Origin: Colidextribacter sp. OB.20
GTDB taxonomy: Bacteria > Bacillota > Clostridia > Oscillospirales > Oscillospiraceae
Direction: 5' to 3'
NCBI RefSeq assembly: GCF_009911595.1
Contig: NZ_QWKG01000007.1
Span: forward strand, 38,411-102,410
DNA length: 64,000 nt
The first letter of the stretch is position 1; every line of letters begins with the position of its first letter. Below the pieces are notes generated by a model that was given only the letters and a program-made list of their open reading frames with translations, was not told the origin of the DNA and did not search any database. A program made the translations under genes and the position numbers. Positions 8,305 through 17,420 of the stretch are shown here, one piece after another.

Positions 8305-9818
8305 ATGTCTGTGAAGGAATTTTTAAGCATAAGCGGCATTACAAAGACCTACGGCGTGGTAAAGGCCCTTTCCTCCGTCACTTTTTCCGTCCGCAAGGGC
8401 GAGATACATACCATTCTCGGCGAAAACGGAGCCGGAAAGAGCACCCTTGTGAAAATTATTAAGGGGAGGAAAAACCGGACTCCGGCTCGATCACCCTGGA
8501 CGGCCAGACAGTGAAAACCTATACCCCGTCAAGCGCCCACGAGATGGGCATCCGGATGGTCCATCAGGAATTGGCGGTCTTTGAAAATATGACGGTAGCG
8601 GAAAACGTGTATCCGGACTTCAAGGAGAAAAAGAACGGCTTTCTGGACCGGAAAAGGCTTAACGAGAAAACGCAGGAGCAGTTGAACCTGTTCGGGCTGA
8701 AAACCATCCGCCCCTCCGCCCCCATGGCCTCAGTCACCCTGGGCGGGCAGCAAATGGTGGAGATCCTCCGCTGCATCGCGGCCCACCCCAAGGTCCTGAT
8801 CCTGGATGAGCCCACCTCCGGGCTGAACGACAGCGAGGCGGAGCTGCTGATGGGCATCCTGCGCCGTTTGAAGTCAGAGGGGCTTACCATCCTCTATATT
8901 TCCCACCGTCTCAATGAGATCATGCAGATTTCCGACCGGGTCACCATCATGCGGGACGGTCAGTACGTCACCACCCTGGACAACGGCCCGGAGCTGACCG
9001 AGGCCGACCTGATCAACAACATGGTGGGCCGGGACCTGAGCGACAGCCTCTACAGCATCAAGCAGAGCGGGCACCGCCAGGAGGAGGCCCTTCTGGAGGT
9101 AAAGGGGCTGCAAAAAAAGAACTCCCTCAACCCTGCGGACCTGACGCTGTACAGGGGGGAGGTTGTAGGCGTCTTCGGCCTGGAGGGCTCCGGTGTTGTC
9201 AAGCTATCCCGTATGATGTATGGCCTGGAGCGGAGAGAGGGCGGCGAGGTTCTGGTCAAGGACCGGGTTGTCAAACCCCTGACCCCCAGGGCTATGACCG
9301 ACCGCAAGGTCATGTACCTGAACAACAACCGGAAAATGGCAGGTCTGCTTCTGGACATGCCGGTCACGGACAATGTCTCCCTTCCCATTCTGAAAAAGGT
9401 CTCCGGCAAGGGCGGGATGATCAATTTCAAGCAGCTCCAGCAGATTTCCACCGAGTTTATCCAGAAATTCTCCATCGCCCTGCCCTCCCTGACCACCCGG
9501 CCCCGAAACCTATCCGGCGGCAATCAGCAGAAGGTGATGCTCTCCGCCTGTCTGGCCCCGGAACCGGAGATCGTCATTGTCAACGAGCCCACCCGAGGGA
9601 TCGACGTGGGCGCCAAGGCAGAAATACACAGCTTTTTACTGGACCTGGCCGCCAATGGCGTGGGTATCATTGTGTTCAGTTCTGAGATGCCCGAGCTGAT
9701 GAAGCTGTGCGACCGCATCCTGGTGATGCGCAGCAATTCCATTGTTGGCGAGGTACCCAGCAGCGAGTTTTCCGAACAGACCATCATGCGCTATGCCGCA
9801 GTGGATGAAAATGAATAG
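8305..9818 (+). pseudogene. Sugar ABC transporter ATP-binding protein (two NBDs), broken by a 1-nt frameshift
   Basis: The first 54 or so codons encode a normal RbsA-type N-terminus with Walker A GENGAGKST and then KIIKG. The frame is then lost and stops at 8514. The rest of the protein (EEKPDSGSITLDGQTV onward) continues in the -1 frame to 9818. It includes LILDEPTSGL, the second-domain loop GLEGSGVV, LSGGNQQKV and the Walker B VNEPTRGID. Adding one G to the four-G run at 8463-8466 restores one continuous protein of about 504 residues. The break lies directly after Walker A, so neither half would work alone. The flanking permeases are intact, so a sequencing indel is the simplest reading. 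A real phase-variable or null allele is possible. No convincing slippery heptamer is seen. Confidence 0.85.
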
Positions 9819-9830
9819 GAGGTGATGACC

Positions 9831-10805
9831 ATGGCAGAAGGAACCGGACGCACATTGTCCACAAACGAGAAAAAGAAGTTCGATTTTGGCAGCTGGATCA
9901 TCATCTATATCTCAGCAGCACTGTTTATCTTCCTGTCCCTCACCCGGAGCAATTTCTTCAACTTCAATAACATCCACTCCATCCTCTACGGTGTCTCCTT
10001 CAACTTTTTCGCGGCCATAGGCTTTACGCTTCTGATTATCATGGGCGAGCTGGATATGTCTGTAGGCTCTCTGTTCGGCTTTGGCGGCGCCATGATGGGA
10101 TACTTCGTCTTCACCTACCGCCTGCCGGTGGGAGCTGCCATGGTGCTTGCCATGTTGTTGGCTCTGGCAATCGGCCTGTGCGCCGGCTTTCTGGTGGTCC
10201 AGTTCCGGCTCAACTCCATGATGGTCACCATCGGGGTGATGATGGCGGTAAAGGGCTTCAACTGGATGATGGTCAACAAGTTCGGCGGGCGGCAGCTCCC
10301 CTCAGAGGCCCGAAACTTCGTCTCGGTGGATTTCCTGAGCATCCGATGGAGTATCTGGCTCATGCTGGTGATCGCCATTATCATGGAGATACTCCTCAAC
10401 AAATCCTGGCACTTCAAGCAGCTGTACTACATCGGGCACAACATGGACACCACCATCCTCTACGGCCTGAAGGCCGGGCGGGTAAAGATCCTGTGCTTCG
10501 GCCTCTCTGCGGCGGTATCCGCCTTCGGCGGCTGTCTGATGACCGCCCGCCTGGCCCGGCCGGATGTGACGGTGGGAGCCAATCTGGAGATCAGCATCAT
10601 TACTGCGGCGGTGATCGGCGGGGCCAGTATCTTCGGCGGCCGGGGCAGCATCGTGCGCTCCATGCTGGGCGTGTTCTTCATCTTCCTGCTCCAAAACGGC
10701 ATGACTGCCTACAACATCGACTCCTACATCCAGCAGATCGTGGTAGGCACCATCCTGGTGGCGGCGATCTATCTGGACCTGCGCTTTAATAGAAAGAAGG
10801 GGTGA
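9831..10805 (+). CDS. Sugar ABC transporter permease (RbsC family), first of a pair
   Basis: This 324-residue membrane protein has about ten hydrophobic segments and the BPD_transp_2 signature: GELDMSVGSLFG early, FGGCLMTARLARP and then ITAAVIGGASIFGGRGSI late. ATG 9831 is preferred over GTG 9822 and ATG 9825 because AGGAGG lies 8 nt upstream. Together with the next gene it should form a heteromeric channel served by the (frameshifted) ATPase and the binding protein at 7131. Confidence 0.9.
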   Translation: MAEGTGRTLSTNEKKKFDFGSWIIIYISAALFIFLSLTRSNFFNFNNIHSILYGVSFNFFAAIGFTLLIIMGELDMSVGSLFGFGGAMMGYFVFTYRLPVGAAMVLAMLLALAIGLCAGFLVVQFRLNSMMVTIGVMMAVKGFNWMMVNKFGGRQLPSEARNFVSVDFLSIRWSIWLMLVIAIIMEILLNKSWHFKQLYYIGHNMDTTILYGLKAGRVKILCFGLSAAVSAFGGCLMTARLARPDVTVGANLEISIITAAVIGGASIFGGRGSIVRSMLGVFFIFLLQNGMTAYNIDSYIQQIVVGTILVAAIYLDLRFNRKKG

Positions 10806-10811
10806 GTGAAA

Positions 10812-11777
10812 ATGGAAGCGGTCAACCGTATTATCAAGAAAAATGAGTTCATCTCCGCCGCCCTCTGCGCTGCCCTGGTGCTATTGCTGACCGTGGCCGG
10901 CGGCGTGTTCTGGTCCCGGGGAAACCTGGACTCCCTACAGGCCAATATCGCCCCCACGGCCATTATGGCCTTCGGTATGATGTTTCTTCTGATTCTGGGC
11001 TATTTCGACCTGTCCATCAGCTCTACCATGCTTCTGGCCGGTATCCTGTCCGCCAAGTTCACCATGATGGGCCTGCCCATCCCCGCCATCGTCCTGCTGG
11101 TTCTGCTGGCTGGTGTGGCAATGGGACTGCTCAACGGCTTTCTGGTCTCTGTGGTTGGGATCAACGCGCTGATTGCCACCATCAGCACCCAGTACATGGG
11201 CTACGGCCTGGCCATGACCCTGTGGGACGGCGTCCGGGGCATGGGGCGGTTCTCCGACAGCTTTGTAGCTCTGGGCAGCGGGAAATTCCTGGGGTTGTAC
11301 TGGATGACCTGGGTGATGCTCCTGCTCCTGGCCGGTTTCTGGTACTTCCTGCACAGCACCCCCACCGGGCGCAGCCTCTACTTTGTGGGAGGAAACCGGG
11401 AAGCGGCCAAGCTCATGGGCTTCAACAACCGCAGAGTGGTCCTGCTGGCCTACACCGTCACCGGACTGCTTGCCGCCCTGGCCGGCGTTCTGGCGGTGGC
11501 CCGGATCGAGAGCCCAACCCAGTATCTGGGCGAGAACATCCACATGACCTGTATGATCGCCTGCGTGGTGGGCGGCGGCAGCTTCGCCGGCGGCAAGGGC
11601 TCCGCCCTGGGCGCCGTGCTGGGTGTAACCTTTATGTCCCTCATGACCAACATGTTTACCCTGCTCAAATTAAAGCCCCAGTTCCAGAACATCATCGTTG
11701 GGCTGATTTTGATCGCCGTTATCGTATTGGACGGCTGGTCCAACCTGAAAAAGATGCGGGAACAGGGGAAAATATAG
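10812..11777 (+). CDS. Sugar ABC transporter permease (RbsC family), second of a pair
   Basis: This 321-residue multi-pass protein has the family signatures LGYFDLSISSTML, GINALIATISTQYMGYG and CVVGGGSFAGGKGS. It begins 6 nt after the preceding gene; ATG 10812 is chosen over GTG 10806 because AAGGGG is better spaced. It is a paralogue of its neighbour and probably its heterodimer partner. Product and role are clear; transport specificity is not. Confidence 0.9.
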   Translation: MEAVNRIIKKNEFISAALCAALVLLLTVAGGVFWSRGNLDSLQANIAPTAIMAFGMMFLLILGYFDLSISSTMLLAGILSAKFTMMGLPIPAIVLLVLLAGVAMGLLNGFLVSVVGINALIATISTQYMGYGLAMTLWDGVRGMGRFSDSFVALGSGKFLGLYWMTWVMLLLLAGFWYFLHSTPTGRSLYFVGGNREAAKLMGFNNRRVVLLAYTVTGLLAALAGVLAVARIESPTQYLGENIHMTCMIACVVGGGSFAGGKGSALGAVLGVTFMSLMTNMFTLLKLKPQFQNIIVGLILIAVIVLDGWSNLKKMREQGKI

Positions 11778-11799
11778 CTTCTCGAAAGGATGAGCAATT

Positions 11800-12756
11800 T
11801 TGAAGGTGCTTGTAACTGCCACCTCGTTCAAGCCGGACAATCCTACGCCGGCCCTCCAACAGCTCCAGCAGTTTGCGGATGAGGTTGTCTATAACCCTGT
11901 GGGCCGGCCCCTCACCGAGGACGAGCTGATCCCCCTCCTCCAGGGCTGCGACGGCTATATCGCCGGACTGGATTTTGTGACGGAAAAGGTAATCCGAGCC
12001 TGCGACCGGCTGAAGGTAATCTCCCGCTACGGGGCGGGGGTGGATCGGGTTGATTTGAAAGCGGCTGCCCAATATGATATCACGGTCTGCAACACGCCGG
12101 GGGCCAACGCCCAGGCCGTGGCTGACCTCGCCCTGGGACTGATGCTCTCTGCCGCCAGAAGGCTGCCCATGCTGGACGAAAAAACTCGTGACGGCCAGTG
12201 GGTCCGCTCCACCGGAATAGAGCTCTATGGCAAGACTCTGGGCATTCTCGGTCTCGGCGCTATCGGCAAATCCGTGGCCAAGCGGGGCCAGGGCTTTGAC
12301 ATGCGGGTGATGGCCTACGACCCCTTCCTCAACGAGGAATACGCCCTCCAGCACGATATCCAGCCCGCTTCCTTCAATCAGGTGGTGGAGAACTGCGATA
12401 TCATCAGTCTCCACCTGCCCTTGAATGACGAGACCCGCCACATCATCAGCCGCGAGGTCATGGAGCGGATGAAGCCGGGGACTATCCTGATCAACAGCGC
12501 CCGGGGCGGCCTGATTGACGAAGCTGCGGCCTATGAGCTGCTGAAATCCGGTCACCTGGGCGGCCTGGGCCTGGACGCATACGAGCAGGAGCCCCCCACT
12601 GCCTCTCCCTTGTTTGAGCTGGACAATGTGATCTGCACCCCTCACACGGGCTCCCACACCCGTGAGGCCACGGCGGCTATGGCGAAAATGAGCGTTGAGA
12701 ACCTGATTCAGGTCCTGAAGGGAGAGCCCTGCCCCCACGCCCTCAAGGTCGGCTGA
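11800..12756 (+). CDS. D-isomer-specific 2-hydroxyacid dehydrogenase
   Basis: This 318-residue NAD-dependent enzyme belongs to the D-3-phosphoglycerate dehydrogenase/glyoxylate reductase superfamily. Visible motifs are the substrate-domain pattern GVDRVDLKAAAQ, the Rossmann loop LGILGLGAIGKSV, the catalytic Arg in NSARGGLIDE, and the catalytic His in CTPHTGSH. In sugar-acid operons such enzymes reduce 2-keto-aldonates or 2-oxo acids. The start is TTG at 11800 with AAAGGA upstream. It sits between the transporter and the other pathway enzymes, so it should act on a catabolic intermediate rather than in serine synthesis. Confidence 0.85.
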   Translation: MKVLVTATSFKPDNPTPALQQLQQFADEVVYNPVGRPLTEDELIPLLQGCDGYIAGLDFVTEKVIRACDRLKVISRYGAGVDRVDLKAAAQYDITVCNTPGANAQAVADLALGLMLSAARRLPMLDEKTRDGQWVRSTGIELYGKTLGILGLGAIGKSVAKRGQGFDMRVMAYDPFLNEEYALQHDIQPASFNQVVENCDIISLHLPLNDETRHIISREVMERMKPGTILINSARGGLIDEAAAYELLKSGHLGGLGLDAYEQEPPTASPLFELDNVICTPHTGSHTREATAAMAKMSVENLIQVLKGEPCPHALKVG

Positions 12757-12841
12757 TTTTATAGCAACAAATGTTATGACAATAAGCCTTACTCTCCACT
12801 ATGTCATATAAAATTGATTGAGAATTGCGAGGAATGCAGTG

Positions 12842-13777
12842 ATGTTTACCTTAGAACCCGCAAAGGCCCCTACCTTTTATTTCATCGGCGTGACCACCGG
12901 CCAGTCCTCCATTATGCGCGTGTTCCCCAGGTGGGCGGAGGCACTGGGACTGGATGCGGTTATGAAGGGGATCGACCTTCCCCTCCATGCCCCGGCTGAG
13001 ATGTATCGCCAGGTAACCGGGTTTTTGAAAAATGACCCGCTTTCCCTGGGTGCATTGGTCACCACTCATAAGCTGGACCTGTTCCACGCCTGCAAGGATA
13101 TGTTTGACTATATTGACCCATTTGCCCAACAGCTGGAGGAGGTCTCCTCCCTGTCCAAGGCAGACGAAAAATTCTGCGCCCACGCCAAGGACCCCATCTC
13201 CAGCGGACTGGCTCTGGAGGCATTTGTTCCCCAAAGCTTCTGGAAGGACCACGGCGGCGAGGTGCTGATTATGGGAGCCGGCGGAAGCAGCCTGGCTATG
13301 ACCATGTACTTTACCCAGGAAAAATTTACAGGCAATATCCCCCGCCGCATCACCATCGCCAACCGGAGCCAGCCCCGGCTTGACTCGGCGAAGGAGGTGC
13401 TGGCCGGGTGTGGCGGACAGACGGAGCTGCGTTACCTGCTGTCGCCCACGCCGGCGGACAACGACGCGCTGGTGTCCGCCCTGCCGCCCCACTCTCTGGT
13501 CATCAACGCCACCGGCCTGGGAAAGGATGCCCCTGGCTCCCCCACCACAGACGCTGTCTGTTACCCCGAGGACAGCCTGGTCTGGGAAATCAACTACCGG
13601 GGCAATCTGCTGTTTAAGGAACAGGCCGAGGCCCAGGCCGCAGAGAAGCGGCTCCATGTGGAGGACGGCTGGACCTACTTCATCCACGGCTGGACCCAGG
13701 TGATCGAGGAGGTCTTCCATATTCAGCTGGACAAAACGGACCTGGAGCGGTTAAGCGAAATTGCCAAACAGGCGTGA
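12842..13777 (+). CDS. Shikimate dehydrogenase (AroE)-like oxidoreductase of a catabolic operon
   Basis: This 311-residue protein has an AroE-like two-domain plan. The N-terminal part has GVTTGQSSIMRVFPRWAEAL and LVTTHKLDLF, where biosynthetic AroE has the SxS shikimate motif and NVTxPHK; the Lys is kept, the rest differs. The C-terminal Rossmann domain shows VLIMGAGGSSLAM and IANRSQPRLD, then NATGLGK and a C-terminal HGWTQVIEE. A shikimate or quinate substrate is therefore unlikely. A cyclic polyol or sugar-derived alcohol is a better guess. ATG 12842 is chosen for the GAGGA 8 nt upstream. The operon context supports a catabolic redox step. Confidence 0.7.
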   Translation: MFTLEPAKAPTFYFIGVTTGQSSIMRVFPRWAEALGLDAVMKGIDLPLHAPAEMYRQVTGFLKNDPLSLGALVTTHKLDLFHACKDMFDYIDPFAQQLEEVSSLSKADEKFCAHAKDPISSGLALEAFVPQSFWKDHGGEVLIMGAGGSSLAMTMYFTQEKFTGNIPRRITIANRSQPRLDSAKEVLAGCGGQTELRYLLSPTPADNDALVSALPPHSLVINATGLGKDAPGSPTTDAVCYPEDSLVWEINYRGNLLFKEQAEAQAAEKRLHVEDGWTYFIHGWTQVIEEVFHIQLDKTDLERLSEIAKQA

Positions 13778-13789
13778 GGAGGAAAATTT

Positions 13790-14380
13790 ATGCCGCAGAA
13801 CAAATTTGACTGGCAGAGAGGCTTTACACTGGATTTTTCTGCCCTGGACGGCCTGTCCAAGGGTGCGGAATCCACAAAGCGCAGGCTCTCTCAGATGCAG
13901 GATATGTATGCCGATGGAGAGGCCGCCCGTGCCCTTGTGGAGGGCGGTGATCCCCTTGTCTATGAGTTTTACGAGCTGGGCACCCCGGAGCACCCCGGTG
14001 ACTTAGCCTTCGGCACCTCCATCTGCTACCCGGGTAAGGTGGGGAAGGAATATTTCATGACCAAGGGACATTTCCACACCATTCTGGACACCGGCGAGGT
14101 GTACTATACCCTCTCCGGCCAGGGATATATGCTCACCGAAAGTCCGGAGGGGGACGTGGTCGCCCATCAGCTGGAGCCGGGGAAGGCGGTTTATGTACCC
14201 AAGAGATATGCCCATCGCAGTGTCAACACCGGCGACACCCCTTTAATCACATTCTTTGCTTTCCGGGGCGACGCCGGCCACGACTACGGGACCATTGAAA
14301 CCAAGGGCTACCGCAAGCTGATCGTGGAAGGTGAAGATGGCAGACCGAAGATCATTGACAATCCCAAGTGGAAAAAATAA
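13790..14380 (+). CDS. Cupin-type glucose-6-phosphate isomerase
   Basis: This 196-residue protein matches the archaeal-type cupin phosphoglucose isomerase family (GPI, PF06560-like). Metal-binding cupin motif 1 is KGHFHTILDTGEVYYTLSG and motif 2 is YVPKRYAHRSVNTG, supplying His and Glu ligands for Fe or Mn. These enzymes interconvert glucose 6-phosphate and fructose 6-phosphate. In bacterial sugar operons they may isomerise other aldose/ketose phosphates. AGGAGG lies just upstream and the gene is 12 nt after the AroE-like gene. Presence beside a KDPG-type aldolase hints at a dedicated branch rather than glycolysis. Confidence 0.85.
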   Translation: MPQNKFDWQRGFTLDFSALDGLSKGAESTKRRLSQMQDMYADGEAARALVEGGDPLVYEFYELGTPEHPGDLAFGTSICYPGKVGKEYFMTKGHFHTILDTGEVYYTLSGQGYMLTESPEGDVVAHQLEPGKAVYVPKRYAHRSVNTGDTPLITFFAFRGDAGHDYGTIETKGYRKLIVEGEDGRPKIIDNPKWKK

Positions 14381-14393
14381 GGAGGAGAGCGTT

Positions 14394-15026
14394 ATGACTG
14401 TGGTGGAACGGGTCCACAAAACCTATCTGGTCCCTGTGGTGGTGATGGAGGACGCGAGGAAGGCGGTTGACACCGCCAAGGCTCTGCTGCGGGGCGGCGT
14501 AGATGTGATGGAGATCACCCTGCGCACTGGCGCCGGGCTGGACGCCATTGAAAATGTGGCCAAGAGCTGCCCCGACATACTGGTAGGGGCGGGGACGGTT
14601 CTCTCTCTGGAGCAGTGCAGATCGGCTGTGGGCCGGGGAGCAAAATTCGTCGTCTCTCCGGGCTGCGACCCGGAAATTGTCTCCTGGTGCCAGGACCACA
14701 AGGTCGACGTCCTGCCCGGATGCGTGACCCCCACGGAGATCACCGCCGCCCGAAACGCGGGGCTGCGGGTGGTGAAGTTCTTCCCGGCCAGCGTCTACGG
14801 CGGCATAAAGGCCATCAAGGCCCTTGCCGGCCCCTTCCAGGACATGCAGTTTGTCCCCACCGGCGGCGTCGGCCTGGAAAATCTGGACCAGTTTGTCACC
14901 CCGGCGGTCTTTGCCATCGGTGGCGGCTGGCTGTGCGAGAAGAAGGCGATCCAGACGGAAAACTGGGAGGCGATCACCCAGGTGTGCCTCCAGTCGCAGA
15001 AGATCGTCCAGGACCACCGGGCATAA
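14394..15026 (+). CDS. eda: 2-dehydro-3-deoxy-phosphogluconate (KDPG/KHG) aldolase
   Basis: This 210-residue class I aldolase has the Eda pattern: VMEITLRTGAGLDAI (catalytic Glu), ILVGAGTVLS, FVVSPGCDPEI, LPGCVTPTEI, the Schiff-base Lys in VVKFFPAS, and the phosphate-binding FVPTGGVGLENL. It cleaves KDPG, or 2-keto-3-deoxy-6-phosphogalactonate/4-hydroxy-2-oxoglutarate, to pyruvate plus an aldehyde. GGAGGAG precedes the ATG at 14394. It lies between the isomerase and a kinase, giving the operon an Entner-Doudoroff-like end: phosphorylate, then split. Confidence 0.9.
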   Translation: MTVVERVHKTYLVPVVVMEDARKAVDTAKALLRGGVDVMEITLRTGAGLDAIENVAKSCPDILVGAGTVLSLEQCRSAVGRGAKFVVSPGCDPEIVSWCQDHKVDVLPGCVTPTEITAARNAGLRVVKFFPASVYGGIKAIKALAGPFQDMQFVPTGGVGLENLDQFVTPAVFAIGGGWLCEKKAIQTENWEAITQVCLQSQKIVQDHRA

Positions 15027-15046
15027 CAGAAAGGAGCTGTCAGATC

Positions 15047-16582
15047 ATGGCGCAGTATATTTTGGCCCATGATGTGGGCACCAGCGGAAACAAGGCCACC
15101 CTCTACGGCCTGGACGGTAAGCTGGCCGGGAGCATGGTGGCGGAGTATCCGACCTATTACCCCCATGACGGCTGGGTAGAGCAGGACGCGAAGGACTGGT
15201 GGCAGGCGGTATGCACCTCCACCAGGGCGCTGCTTGAACAGACCGGGACCGAGCCGGGTCAGATCGCCTGCATCAGCTTCAGCGCCCAGATGATGGGCTG
15301 TCTGCTGGTGGATGAAGCCGGTGAGCCCCTGCGCAACATGCTGATCTGGGCGGATACCCGCAGCGCGGAGCAGGAGAAGCACATGCTGGAGCGGGTGGAT
15401 ATGGAGCAGGGCTACCAAATCACCGGCCACCGGCTCAGCGCCTCCTACTCTGCCGCTAAGCTGCTGTGGGTCAAGGACAACCAGCCCGAGCTGTACCGGC
15501 GGGCATACAAAATGCTTCACGCCAAGGACTATCTCGTGTTTAAGCTGACCGGGCAGTTTGTCACCGACTACTCGGACGCCTCCGGGACCAACCTGCTGGA
15601 CCTGGAGGGGAAAAAGTGGTCTCAGGAGCTGCTGGAGGCATTTGATATCCGTCCGGACCTGCTGCCCGAGCTCCACCCCTCCACCTATGTGGTGGGCGGC
15701 GTCACCAGCCGGGCCGCGCAGGAGTGCGGCCTGCTGGAGGGAACTCCCGTTGTCCTGGGCGGCGGCGACGGGTCATGCGCCTGTGTGGGTGCGGGGGTGG
15801 TCCGCCCCGGGAAGGCCTACAATGTGGTTGGCTCCTCCTCCTGGATCTCTATGGCGGCGGAGCACCCCTACTTCGACCCGGAGATGCGCACCTTCAACTG
15901 GATCCATCTGGATGAAAACCTCTATACCCCCTGCGGCACCATGCAGGCGGCAGGGTATTCCTACGCCTGGTTCCGGAACACCCTGGGCGGCGAGGAGATG
16001 GCCGCCGCCAGGGAGCAGGGCGTCAGCGCCTATGAGCTGCTCAATCAGGGGGCAGCCAACTCCGCACCTGGGGCCAACGGGGTCCTGTTCCTGCCCTATC
16101 TGCTGGGGGAGCGATCCCCGCTGTGGGACCACAACGCCAAGGGCGCCTTCATCGGAATGGGAATTTCCACAACAAAGGGGGATATGACCCGGGCCGTATT
16201 AGAGGGGGTCGGCTATAATTTAAAAAACATTCTGGACATTTTGGAAAATTACGATACAATAGAGGCAGTTACAATGATCGGCGGCGGGACAAAGGGGGCG
16301 CTCTGGCTCCAGATCCTGGCCGATATCTGGCAAAAGCCCCTCTATGTGCCCGGCTATCTGGAAGAAGCTACCTCAATGGGGGCCGCAATCTGCGGCGGAG
16401 TTGGCATTGGCGCCTATCCCGATTTCACGGCAGCGGAGACATTTACTCAGACACAGCGGGTCATTCAACCAAATCCGGAATTGTCGCAGCTCTATCATTG
16501 TACTTATCGCCACTTCCGAAGGGCATATGACTGTTTGAAACCGCTGTATGCGGCAATGGCAGCTCGTTCGCCTGTGGGGTGA
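15047..16582 (+). CDS. FGGY-family carbohydrate kinase (xylulokinase-like)
   Basis: This 511-residue two-domain FGGY kinase has the N-terminal phosphate-binding loop HDVGTSGNKATL, the substrate-site regions ISFSAQMMGCLLVD and LIWADTRSAEQ, the catalytic Asp in LGGGDGSCACVGAG, and the C-terminal adenosine motif MIGGGTKGALWLQILADI. Length and motifs fit xylulokinases and related ketose or polyol kinases. AAGGAG is 11 nt upstream. Within the operon it probably makes the phosphorylated intermediate used by the aldolase or the cupin isomerase. True substrate not determinable. Confidence 0.88.
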   Translation: MAQYILAHDVGTSGNKATLYGLDGKLAGSMVAEYPTYYPHDGWVEQDAKDWWQAVCTSTRALLEQTGTEPGQIACISFSAQMMGCLLVDEAGEPLRNMLIWADTRSAEQEKHMLERVDMEQGYQITGHRLSASYSAAKLLWVKDNQPELYRRAYKMLHAKDYLVFKLTGQFVTDYSDASGTNLLDLEGKKWSQELLEAFDIRPDLLPELHPSTYVVGGVTSRAAQECGLLEGTPVVLGGGDGSCACVGAGVVRPGKAYNVVGSSSWISMAAEHPYFDPEMRTFNWIHLDENLYTPCGTMQAAGYSYAWFRNTLGGEEMAAAREQGVSAYELLNQGAANSAPGANGVLFLPYLLGERSPLWDHNAKGAFIGMGISTTKGDMTRAVLEGVGYNLKNILDILENYDTIEAVTMIGGGTKGALWLQILADIWQKPLYVPGYLEEATSMGAAICGGVGIGAYPDFTAAETFTQTQRVIQPNPELSQLYHCTYRHFRRAYDCLKPLYAAMAARSPVG

Positions 16583-16606
16583 ATCCAAAGATCGGGGAAC
16601 GATATT

Positions 16607-17362
16607 ATGGACTGTGGGTTAAGCCGCATTGTATTGGATCGAAATATTCCAATTCCTCTCTACTATCAGCTGAAAAAGCAGATATTGGAGCTGATCGAGC
16701 AGGGTAAGCTTCTGCCCGGGGATATGCTGCCGCCGGAAAACGACCTGTGTGACGTGCTTCAGGTAAGCCGCCCCACCATCCGTCAGGCCTTTCGGGAGCT
16801 GGTGGAGGAAGGATTTTTGATCCGCTATAAGGCAAAAGGCACCTTTGTGGCCGCCCCCAAGGTGAAGGATCAATTCCTCAGCAAGCTGGAGAGCTTCAAC
16901 CAGGAGATGCTGGACAAGGGAAAGGTCCCGAAAACTGTTGTGCTGGCTCTGGAACAGCTGCCGGGGACGCCGGAATTTAACGAGAAGCTGAACCTGCCCT
17001 TCGATGTGCCGCTGATTCACCTCAGCCGGCTGCGGTCGGCTGACGATGTGAATACAGTTTATCTGGACACCTACCTGTCTTATGATCGGTTTCCCGGCCT
17101 ATTGGATATCAACTTTACCATCCATTCCCTATACCAGGTGTTGGAAGAAACCTACCATGTAAGGGTAGACCGTGCACAGCGCGAAATCGAGGCAGTTAAT
17201 GCTCGAAAAAATGAGGCCGCGCTACTTAACATCGCACCTAACAAAGCGCTCTCTCTTGTACGCACCATATCTTACGAAGCAGGTTCTGCTCAACCTGTGG
17301 AGTATTCTATCGCACGCTACCGAGGGGATATGACAAAATTTACAGTTGAGATCTATCGCTAA
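16607..17362 (+). CDS. GntR-family regulator with UTRA domain (HutC subfamily)
   Basis: This 251-residue protein has an N-terminal winged helix (IPLYYQLKKQILELIEQG, LPPENDLCDVLQVSRPTIRQA, GTFVA) at residues ~12-80 and a UTRA effector domain ending SLVRTISYEAG ... PVEYSIARYRGD. HutC-type regulators bind sugar phosphates or acids and usually repress their own operon. It is the last gene of the sugar operon and is followed by a strong terminator. Its expected site type (GT-N3-AC core) occurs at 7074 and 6903. The link is inferred. Confidence 0.9.
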   Translation: MDCGLSRIVLDRNIPIPLYYQLKKQILELIEQGKLLPGDMLPPENDLCDVLQVSRPTIRQAFRELVEEGFLIRYKAKGTFVAAPKVKDQFLSKLESFNQEMLDKGKVPKTVVLALEQLPGTPEFNEKLNLPFDVPLIHLSRLRSADDVNTVYLDTYLSYDRFPGLLDINFTIHSLYQVLEETYHVRVDRAQREIEAVNARKNEAALLNIAPNKALSLVRTISYEAGSAQPVEYSIARYRGDMTKFTVEIYR

Positions 17363-17367
17363 AATCG

Positions 17368-17407
17368 AAGCCCCCGGCCATCTCCATCAGGGTGGCCGGG
17401 GCTTTTT
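17368..17407 (+). terminator. Intrinsic terminator of the sugar operon
   Basis: AAGCCCCCGGCCA pairs with TGGCCGGGGCTT (one bulged C) around a 12-nt loop, followed directly by TTTTT. It closes the 7.1-17.4 kb operon 6 nt after the GntR stop. Confidence 0.9.
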
Positions 17408-17420
17408 CAAGAGGTGGAAT

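Noticed and set aside
7014..8339. 441-codon minus-strand frame over the binding-protein gene
   Set aside because: It crosses the promoter and operator region and is antisense to an unmistakable lipoprotein gene.
8455..8475. Programmed -1 frameshift in the sugar ATPase
   Set aside because: The context AAG GGG AGG is not a proper X-XXY-YYZ slippery heptamer, no stimulatory pseudoknot is evident, and the family has no such mechanism; an indel is simpler.
12775..12808. TATGACA...TGTCATA inverted repeat before the AroE-like gene as an internal operator or promoter
   Set aside because: The arms are only 7 bp with a 20-nt spacer, and no -35/-10 pair is convincing; the gap is short and read-through is expected.
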